A DNA stretch of 32,897 nucleotides from an uncultured bacterium (GTDB lineage Bacteria; Patescibacteriota; Minisyncoccia; Phycocordibacterales; GWA1-40-21). Position numbers and translations under genes: made by a program. Below the pieces are notes generated by a model. That model saw nothing but the letters and a program-made list of their open reading frames with translations, did not search any database and was not told the DNA's origin. Of the stretch, positions 16,666 through 24,800 are shown piece by piece. Numbering within the stretch: position 1 is the first letter of the stretch; every line of letters starts with the position of its first letter. The stretch is taken from NCBI GenBank assembly GCA_903831305.1, contig CAIKXE010000009.1, forward strand, positions 1-32,897, written 5' to 3'.

Positions 16666-19600
16666 TTAAACGGTGAAGCTCTTTCTGATAATACCATTTG
16701 AAGCATCAAATGGTTCTGAGGTAAATATTTCAGAATAACTCTCATCATCATTTTTCTTTTCAATTTTTACAAAATACTTTCCCTTAGGAACCAAACAGTA
16801 GTACCGGCCAATCTTGTCAGCCACCTTATTAGTAATCTGTACTTTAAGCTCGGCATCAAACACCCGAATAATAGCAAAGGAAAGTGGGCTACCATCTTTT
16901 TCAAGCAGTGTCCCCAGAGCTTTAAATTTTAGACCAAACTTTCTGACAATAGCTAATAAAAGATACAAGCCAAAAATGATTAGGTTATACGGTGCCGGTA
17001 CCAGAAAGATAGAAGCGACTGAGACCACAAAACCGACCCGGAAGGTCCAATCTGTAATCAGCCGGATCACCCTTTCACGCTTAGAATAAAACTTCATCAA
17101 TTTCTTCTTTCCCTTCACAAACTCGTTCCAGTCAAATTTGATTGGATCAATAGGGATATTTTTATTTATTAAAAGACTATCTCCTTCAAGCAAAAGTTCC
17201 TCACCAAAATAGAGATTATTATACATAGCGTCCTCCATCTGACCCTGCATCTTCTGTGAAGGAAAAGTATAATTTGTTTTACTGGCGGAAAGAATATATT
17301 TACCTGGAGTCACCAAAAAACCGTAACGACCATCCAAATCAGTGATGGAGGTATTCTCCTCCCCGGTACTAATATTTTTCAAAGTAACATAAGCAGGGTC
17401 AATCGGCTGTTTAGTCACACTATCATAAACCGTCCCCCAAGGGCGGTTTCTCTTTTTAAGCCCAAAGATACTCAAAAGCAATCCCCAGAGGCGAAACGGC
17501 ATTGATGCCAAGTCAATTAGCGATGTAGCAGCCAAACCACCGGACAAAACACCGACAGTGGCCACGACTTTAGTGACAGTACCGCCAGTCTGGCTTTCAA
17601 AAATCAGCTTAGCACCAGTAAATAATTTCTTAGTGCCAGAATTTATGGCGTCAACTAAAGCGTTTACCTCAACAATCTCTGATAACGAGGAATCTGTCTG
17701 ATTATCACTAGGTGAAATTACAGGTGATTCGGTAGGTGTGGGCAAAGTTGGTGACTCCGGAGTAACCGGAGCTGGTGTCACCGGTGGCGAGACTACTACC
17801 GGCGGAGTTGTTACTAAAGGGGGTAAAACAATAGGGGGAACGGTAACGACGGGTGGTGTATTAGTATGTCCTCCCCCACCTCCACCTGAACTATTGGTCA
17901 CAAAGGTCAAATCAGTGGAGGAAGAGGTGCCAGCTGAGTTCGTGGAAAAAGCCCGGAAGTGATATGTAGTACTAGGGTCAAGGCCAGTCACAGCAAAAGA
18001 ATAAGCACCAGTGCCATAAGAATCAGTGGTGGAAGTGGCGGTACCGTAAGCAGTAGTGAGGCCGTATTCAAAACCGCGGATAGTATTGTTTTCACCACCA
18101 GTATCCGTGATGTTACCATTTAGGGTGGCGAGGGTAGTGGTAATACTACTGGCGGCACTTACGGTGATGGTAGGAAGGACGATGACGGGAGGGAGGGCAT
18201 CCGTCACAAAGGTCAAATCAGTAGAGGAAGAGGTGCCAGCTGAGTTCGTGGAAAAAGCACGGAAGTGATATGTAGTACTAGGATCAAGGCCAGTCACAGC
18301 AAAAGAATAAGCACCGGTGCCATAAGAATCAGTAGTGGAAGTGGCGGTACCGTAAGCAGTAGTGAGACCGTATTCAAAACCGCGGATAGTATTGTTTTCA
18401 CCACCGGTATTAGTGATGTTACCATTTAGGGTAGCGAGGGTGGTGGTAATACTGGTAGCAGCACTTACGGTGATGGTAGGGAGTACGATGACGGGAGGAA
18501 CTACCACATTGTAACGGGAAAGATACACATGATTCCTAACACCATTTGATTGGACATAATCCATATAGACATTACCGGTAGTGGTAGAAACTACTAACTG
18601 AGGGGCACTAGCCGCATTGGCTGTACCAAGATCTATAGGATCCCCGTTCGCAAAGGTAGTAATCCAGGCTGAGGTGGTATTATCCCATATTTCAGCTCGA
18701 GTGCCATTATAACGAGAGAGGTAGATATGCCCAGCCTGGGCAAAGGTCACATAGACAATACCACTTGAGTCCACCCCTATCTGAGGGACGCTAGCAGCGG
18801 AGGCAACGGCGCTAGCTATCGGGTCACCATTGGTGAAGGTAGTGGTCCAATTAGTAATACCGTTATCCCAAATTTCCGCATCAGTGCCGTTATAACGAGA
18901 AATAAATATATTATCAATCGCACCTGCGCCTTTTACATAAGTCACATAAACATTATTTGTTGAGTCAATAGCCACTTGTGGTGTGGCAGCATACTCAGCC
19001 AGACCGGTATCAATAGGATCACCAGCACCAAAGGTAGTAATCCAGCCTGGAGTCCCATTGTCCCAGATTTCTACATTAGTACCATTATAACGAGAAAGAT
19101 AAATATAAGGTTGAGCACCATTATACTGAGCAAAAGCCACATACACTTTGCCCGTAGAATCCACCGCCAAATCATAACCGTTACCATTGATATTACTGGC
19201 TGTACCAGTATCTATCGGGTCACCGTTCGCAAAGGTAGTAGTCCAGCCCGCCGGTGCATCATTGTTCCAAATTTCAGCATTAGTGCCGTTATAACGGGAT
19301 AGATAGAGGTGCATTATACTCCCAGCATTATATTTAACAAAAGCCACATAGACTTTGCCGGTAGAGTCCACCGCAATCTTAGAACTTCCGGCACCAGTAG
19401 TTATACCGGTATCGATCGGGTCACCATTGGTAAAGGTAGTGGTCCAATTAGTAATACCGTTATCCCAAATTCTAACATCCGTCCCATTATAACGAGAAAG
19501 AAAAATGTGGACATGACCACCAGGAGCGGCGTCAGCCGTGTAAGTTACATAAACATTATTTGAGGAATCAATAGCGATCTGTGGACTAGCCGAAAAAAGC

Positions 19601-20157
19601 ATGGCCGTATTATCAATAGTAGTACCGTTAGCAAAAATATTAGTCCACACTCCCGGGGTGCTATCCCAAATATTTACACTTGTACCATCATAACGTGAAA
19701 GATAAATATTGGTACCCTGAACAAAAGCCACATAGACGTTATTGTTTAAATCTATCGCTAACTGCGGAACAGAAGCCGCTGAAGCGGTACCAAGATCAAT
19801 CGGGTCACCGTTCGCCAGGGTGGTGGTCCAACCCGGAGCCCCATTGTCCCAGATTTCTACATTAGTACCATTATAACGAGAAAGATAAACATGATTCTCA
19901 GATCCATTAGTCTGGACAAACACCGCGTAAACGACACCGTTGTAATCTACGGCTATTTGAGGAGTCAAGGAGGAGGCAGCAGGAAGCCCGACAGAATCTA
20001 CCGGATCACCATTAGCAAAGGTGGTGGTCCAGCCGGCTGGTGCATCATTATTCCAAATTTCTACCTCCGGCGGAGCGGCCAAAGCCGACTGAAAAGAAAG
20101 AGCAAACACAAAAAACAAAAATACATAAAAACCAAATTTTTTACAACCCTGTTTCAT
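16666..20157 (-). CDS. Large surface protein: signal peptide, 8 propeller-like repeats, two near-identical FN3-like domains, Pro-rich stalk, TM segments and two carboxypeptidase-regulatory-like domains
   Basis: Eight 'xEIWDNGxPGWTTTFANGDPID...VYVAFVQ...HIYLSRYNGTN' repeats; two ~102-aa 'PPVIVLPTITVSAATSITTTLATLNGNIT...GLDPSTTYHFRAFSTNSAGTSSSTDLTFVT' units; 'PPVVTVPPIVLPPLVTTPP'; 'GTVYDSVTKQPIDPAYVTLKNISTGEENTSITDLDGRYGFLVTPGKYILSAS'; TM 'GFVVSVASIFLVPAPYNLIIFGLYLLLAIV'. Confidence 0.93.
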   Translation of the reverse strand: MKQGCKKFGFYVFLFFVFALSFQSALAAPPEVEIWNNDAPAGWTTTFANGDPVDSVGLPAASSLTPQIAVDYNGVVYAVFVQTNGSENHVYLSRYNGTNVEIWDNGAPGWTTTLANGDPIDLGTASAASVPQLAIDLNNNVYVAFVQGTNIYLSRYDGTSVNIWDSTPGVWTNIFANGTTIDNTAMLFSASPQIAIDSSNNVYVTYTADAAPGGHVHIFLSRYNGTDVRIWDNGITNWTTTFTNGDPIDTGITTGAGSSKIAVDSTGKVYVAFVKYNAGSIMHLYLSRYNGTNAEIWNNDAPAGWTTTFANGDPIDTGTASNINGNGYDLAVDSTGKVYVAFAQYNGAQPYIYLSRYNGTNVEIWDNGTPGWITTFGAGDPIDTGLAEYAATPQVAIDSTNNVYVTYVKGAGAIDNIFISRYNGTDAEIWDNGITNWTTTFTNGDPIASAVASAASVPQIGVDSSGIVYVTFAQAGHIYLSRYNGTRAEIWDNTTSAWITTFANGDPIDLGTANAASAPQLVVSTTTGNVYMDYVQSNGVRNHVYLSRYNVVVPPVIVLPTITVSAATSITTTLATLNGNITNTGGENNTIRGFEYGLTTAYGTATSTTDSYGTGAYSFAVTGLDPSTTYHFRAFSTNSAGTSSSTDLTFVTDALPPVIVLPTITVSAASSITTTLATLNGNITDTGGENNTIRGFEYGLTTAYGTATSTTDSYGTGAYSFAVTGLDPSTTYHFRAFSTNSAGTSSSTDLTFVTNSSGGGGGGHTNTPPVVTVPPIVLPPLVTTPPVVVSPPVTPAPVTPESPTLPTPTESPVISPSDNQTDSSLSEIVEVNALVDAINSGTKKLFTGAKLIFESQTGGTVTKVVATVGVLSGGLAATSLIDLASMPFRLWGLLLSIFGLKKRNRPWGTVYDSVTKQPIDPAYVTLKNISTGEENTSITDLDGRYGFLVTPGKYILSASKTNYTFPSQKMQGQMEDAMYNNLYFGEELLLEGDSLLINKNIPIDPIKFDWNEFVKGKKKLMKFYSKRERVIRLITDWTFRVGFVVSVASIFLVPAPYNLIIFGLYLLLAIVRKFGLKFKALGTLLEKDGSPLSFAIIRVFDAELKVQITNKVADKIGRYYCLVPKGKYFVKIEKKNDDESYSEIFTSEPFDASNGIIRKSFTV
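17897..18508. repeat. Intragenic tandem duplication, 306-bp unit, two near-identical copies
   Basis: 'gtcacaaaggtcaaatcagt' starts at 17897 and again at 18203 (306 bp apart). Copies differ at a small number of positions through 'gacgggagg'. Confidence 0.9.
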
Positions 20158-20164
20158 TGCTACT

Positions 20165-20179
20165 ATTATACCATAACTA
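20165..20179 (-). promoter_or_regulatory. Extended -10 promoter of the 16666-20157 gene (TAGTTATGGTATAAT)
   Basis: TGn-TATAAT close to the start codon at 20157; shared with 21821-21835 and 29713-29727. Confidence 0.65.
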
Positions 20180-20206
20180 AATTATATGAGAAGCGGTTTT
20201 AACTAC

Positions 20207-20317
20207 AAAAAACAAGAGTATTTAATTTTTGGACACGCATAATTTTCTGCTGAAAATTTGCTCAAGACTCCCGCCGTCGCGGTCCGTAGCTCCAAAAATC
20301 AAACACTCTTGTTTTTT
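20207..20317 (-). ncRNA. Structured inverted-repeat element (candidate RNA element / large terminator)
   Basis: 27-nt arms AAAAAACAAGAGTATTTAATTTTTGGA (20207-20233) and TCCAAAAATCAAACACTCTTGTTTTTT (20291-20317). Inner hairpins AATTTTC-TGCT-GAAAATT (20241-20258) and CCGC-CGTC-GCGG (20271-20282). Minus-strand RNA pairs completely with two G.U; plus-strand RNA would have two A.C mismatches. Confidence 0.6.
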
Positions 20318-20324
20318 TCATTAC

Positions 20325-21521
20325 CTACTCACCCCCACCCCAAGTTTTCACCGTGGCGGTAGTGGTAAAAGTTCTGGCAACGTTTAGGATAGAATCTGTA
20401 ACAGCCTGGTCCACATTAGACATAGTCATAGACATACGAACAGTTCCCGCACTATTAGCACCAGTCAAATCCGTGAAGGTCAGTGAATAAACTTTTAAAT
20501 TAGGATTAGTAAGACGTATTGGAGTGCCTCCGGCTTCCATCTTCCACACGGCACAATTTTGCAGATAAAACACGGTAGGGTCCTTGGCCGGATCAATCAT
20601 TTTGAGAGAAAGAAGTGATGACACGGCATCCACACAAGAGTTTACTGACACATCTGGCCCCGGATTTGGATCCGGCTCGGGTGGAGTAGTATACAGATCA
20701 ATGATCATGGTCCGGCCGGCAATATTTACTTTCTCCGTAGTCTCCACCGAGCCCAAAACCAGGGTCACATCCAGGCTAGGGTTAGTGATTTCCAAATCAA
20801 TAGTCCGCCCCAAAGTGGAGGTGCTGAAGGTATCAGGTAAATCATAATTAATGTACAAACAATTTTGTACTCCATCAAGTAAAGGCAGACTACCGGTGGT
20901 TGTGGCCACTCCCAAAGCATCAAAAGGCATAGTGGTGGTACCAAATAAAATAGCGTCCACCGGTCTAGTGGCTGAACAACTACTCTCCGCTTTATAATAA
21001 ACAACCATATTGGTAATACTGCTAGTAGCTAGCGAGCCAACTTGCTTTATTTTAAAAGCGGTAGAGGTAGCATTACCTTGAGCCTGCATAGTAAAGGCAC
21101 CACCTAGGTTTAAACCAACCACGGGTGTGGTTGTGGTGGACACCTGGCTACCACTTTTACCTACGGTGACGATCGGCGGTGGCACTGACTCGGTACCAAT
21201 AGTGAGAGTCACTCCGTTTTCAATCGTCATAATACCAGAGTAAGTAGAATCTAATAGTAAATCACCCACGGACATATTAGCATTAAAACTGGTACTACTA
21301 CCAAAACCATTAAAAATTACACTATCAAAAATATCCGGCAAGGTGGCGCCACCAAAGCCCCCCGAGGTCAGCGACCAGTTAGTGGTGGTACTGTTCACCC
21401 CACCGAGCGGACCAACCCAATATTTATTGGCCGCCTCCACACCAGAAACAAATACAGCAAAAAAGCCAATCAGGCTGAAAGTAAAAATAATATACGTTAA
21501 TTTTTTTTTAGAAAAATTCAT
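20325..21521 (-). CDS. Secreted surface protein: beta-strand-rich N-terminal module, possible pilin-like C-terminus
   Basis: Signal peptide 'LTYIIFTFSLIGFFAVFVSGVEAA', then 'NKYWVGPLGGVNSTTTNWSLTSGGFGGATLPDIFDSVIFNG', similar to the start of the 1878-aa protein. Confidence 0.85.
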   Translation of the reverse strand: MNFSKKKLTYIIFTFSLIGFFAVFVSGVEAANKYWVGPLGGVNSTTTNWSLTSGGFGGATLPDIFDSVIFNGFGSSTSFNANMSVGDLLLDSTYSGIMTIENGVTLTIGTESVPPPIVTVGKSGSQVSTTTTPVVGLNLGGAFTMQAQGNATSTAFKIKQVGSLATSSITNMVVYYKAESSCSATRPVDAILFGTTTMPFDALGVATTTGSLPLLDGVQNCLYINYDLPDTFSTSTLGRTIDLEITNPSLDVTLVLGSVETTEKVNIAGRTMIIDLYTTPPEPDPNPGPDVSVNSCVDAVSSLLSLKMIDPAKDPTVFYLQNCAVWKMEAGGTPIRLTNPNLKVYSLTFTDLTGANSAGTVRMSMTMSNVDQAVTDSILNVARTFTTTATVKTWGGGE

Positions 21522-21573
21522 TCAATTTTACTCCGCCCAAGTGGCTTAATACACGCTGTTTCAGAAAATCAAC

Positions 21574-21786
21574 TTATTCAGTAGCTGGGGTAGCGGAACT
21601 AGTGTTGCCAGTGGTAGCTGGGGTAATAGCTTTATTTAGGAAATTTACAATTTGCTCAATAGCTATGCTATTATTACGTACTTGTGTTTGCATGGAGACT
21701 ACAATATAGACTGAATAACCAACAGCGGTTAAAACAACCCCTACTAATATACCAATGATAGCCGTAATAACGATTTGTTTTTTCAT
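21574..21786 (-). CDS. Small single-TM protein, first gene upstream of the 398-aa surface protein
   Basis: 70 aa, 'IVITAIIGILVGVVLTAVGYSVYIVVS' TM, Thr/Ser/Ala-rich tail. Preceded by the conserved promoter motif. Confidence 0.7.
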   Translation of the reverse strand: MKKQIVITAIIGILVGVVLTAVGYSVYIVVSMQTQVRNNSIAIEQIVNFLNKAITPATTGNTSSATPATE

Positions 21787-21820
21787 ATAAAAAAATTAAC
21801 AATTAATAAACTTCCTTATA

Positions 21821-21835
21821 ATTATACCATAGCTA
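21821..21835 (-). promoter_or_regulatory. Extended -10 promoter (TAGCTATGGTATAAT) upstream of the 21574-21786 gene
   Basis: Near-identical to motifs at 20165-20179 and 29713-29727. Confidence 0.65.
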
Positions 21836-21857
21836 CTTTTCCACGCAAACAATAGCC

Positions 21858-24800
21858 CTAAAAATCCTGGAATTGCCACATCACAAACGAACTAAAAAGC
21901 CAATTTGTATTCCCGCCACTGTCTATGGACTGATTAGCCGTGATGCTGTGGAGAGCGGTACCATCCTTCACATTCACAAAAGCTACCGCCTCCGAGCCGT
22001 TATCATCAATATTGAATTTAGCTGTGCCGTTATCACTCACGGTGCGAAGTGACATTCTGCCGGCACTTGATCCACGGAGAGTGAGCCTCCCACTAGCGCC
22101 GATAGTCTGCGTGGTATCATCACCAAAAGTCAGGGTATAAGCGGTAGTGGTACTCTTAGTCAGATTATAGAAAGTGCTAGAGCCTAAGATACTTTGATTA
22201 CTGCCATCTAAAGTCACTGTCCCCGCTCGCGGGACAAAACCTCCAGCCCCAGCCGAATTAATAAAGTCACCGGCTAATTTCAAAATATAATTACTAGCTG
22301 TAACGTCCAGTGATCCAGCCGTGATGGTGAGATTCCCGTTCACATCAAAATTTGTGGCTGGTAGGTTAAAAGTGGTGCCGGTATTATTCAGATTTAATGC
22401 TCCGTGAGCGACGTTTAACATGGTTACGGCAGAGTCATCAGCCTGACCAGTATAGCTTGTGGTAGAAGTAGCGGACATCGTCACTGTCCCGGCATTGGTA
22501 AAAGTAGTTCCACTCAAACTAAGTGAACCGTTATTAATGAGAGTGGTCCCAGTTCCCACAGTAAGTGGCGTACCAGTGGCCTGTATAGTCAGAGTTTGTC
22601 CTGGATCAATGGTCAATTTTCCGGCTTTGGAGGCCGTGAGAGTAAAACTGCCAACGGTGGTATCTGTAGTAGAAGCAGAAATAGAGGTAACTATCCCAGA
22701 AGCAGTAGAGATATTATTATTGTTAATAATCAAGTCCCCACCGTTTGTTCCTTGGGCCTGAGTTTGTTTATAGACAGTACCAGCGGCACCATTAGTATTA
22801 CCAGATCCACCATAAGCAGTAATACTTGCCCCACCAAAACCACTAAAATCTGCCTGGCTGCCATCAAGGATAATTGCTATTCTACCCCCACTACCGGAAC
22901 CACCATTACCTCTATTACCACCATTAGCCCGAAGTGTTCCCGCTCCGGAAATAGTACCAGTAATAATATAGACACTTCCACCAGAACCAGTATCACTGCC
23001 ATTTGAGACCAGACCACCAGCACTTAAGGTTCCTGAAATACTAGTCAGACCATTAACATCAAGTAGAATTGCCCCACCACCAGCTGAGGCATAACCGCCA
23101 CTCCCCAGATTAACAGGTGCTGTTACCGAACCATAAACATGGCGAGTTCCACCTGTACTACCGAAATCGCCCCCCATTCCACCGTAGCTTCCACCATTAT
23201 ATATACCTATCGTTGGGGCACCTGGACCATACCACGTGGAATAACCTTTACCATCTACATTGATAGACCCATCCACAGTAAGGTCACCACCAATTGTAAG
23301 ATTCACCTTATACATTTCACCCTGAGCGGTAGTTCCATTTGCCGAGTGACTCATGACAGCTCCACTAGCTACCGTAACATTACCGGAAAAGGTCTGCGGA
23401 ACATCAGTGGTAAATTTAGCACCAGAGCCGACAGTAAATAATGTAGCGGGGTTAAAGGTGGAGGATGTCGCCAGCCAGAGGTTGATATTTGTATAACTAA
23501 AGGTATCAGAGGTGGTAAATGTACCACCGTTGATCTTGAGATAAGAATTATTATTATCACCGGTTAATGTTCCACCAGTTAAATTAACAACTCCACCAGA
23601 ATTGATTTGAAGTGTACTGGTAGTGCTTAATGTAATTGTATTAGTTAGAGGACTGAAAGTAACTCCGCTTTCTATTAAAAGATTTCCTTTATTTTGTAAA
23701 GTGATAGGGCCAGAAGGCAATTCAGTAATTGACGAAGTAACAGGGGTAGTAATATATGATGAGGCAACCAGATTACCATTATCAATTATAAGGGTACCGT
23801 TATTTGTCCCCTGTGCCTGAGTTTCTTTATATACTGTGCCCGCCGCAGCATCATATGTGTTGGTGACATTAGCGTTATCACCACCAAGCGCAGTAATAAT
23901 ACCCGAAAATGAACCAAAGTCTCCAGAATCCAAGACAACTGATACGCGTCCACCACCTCCAGCACCAGCACCAGCAGTATTAGTACCATCACCACCATCA
24001 GACCTAATGATACCACCACCATTTATTGTCGCCGCTCTAATATAAATACTGCCCCCTGATCCCGCACCACTACCATACCCACTAACAGTTTCACCCTGCG
24101 CGGTAACTATTCCATTCACTGCTATACTACCAGTAATATTTAATATTACTGACCCGCCACCACCACCAGCTGATGGACCTCCGCGCCCACCGCTTCCAAG
24201 ATTTATCGGAGCCGTAATTGAGCCATAAGTGACACCAGAAGATGAAGCCGAAAATAAAATACTACCAAGACCGCCATAGGCACCACCACTATAAATGATT
24301 GTGCCCTTACCGGGACCATACCCTCCATCATATCCCCTAGCATCCACATTGATTATGCCACCAGTGGATAAAGTGAAATCACCTCCCACATCCACCCAAA
24401 GAGCATGCGTTTCAGAGGTAGAGTTATCCGTATGAGTGAGCACTCCGTACGGCCCGACAGTCAAATTACCAGTGACAATCAGCCTTTTAGTACTCGTACC
24501 ATATGAAAGAGTTGTAGTAGAATTTGTAGAACTACCGATGGTCAGTGAAGCGATAGTAACCGAACCAGCAATCACACTCAAAGTGGGCGCATTAGTATAG
24601 CCACCATCAATGATCACGTCATCTGTGGTGGTAGGAACACTATTAGTATCCCAGTTGGCCGCGGTAAACCAGTCAGTAGAGGCTGAGCCATCCCAGATAT
24701 ATGGTCCAGAAAAAGGAAATGTCCAGTTTGTATTATTACCACCATCAGTACTAAACTGGGTAATGATAGCCAGACCGGAAGCGTTGGAGTTACTCACCCT

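Noticed and set aside
20207-20317. Retron msr/msd or diversity-generating template
   Set aside because: Inverted repeat alone is suggestive, but no reverse transcriptase ORF exists in the window and there is no template/variable repeat pair.
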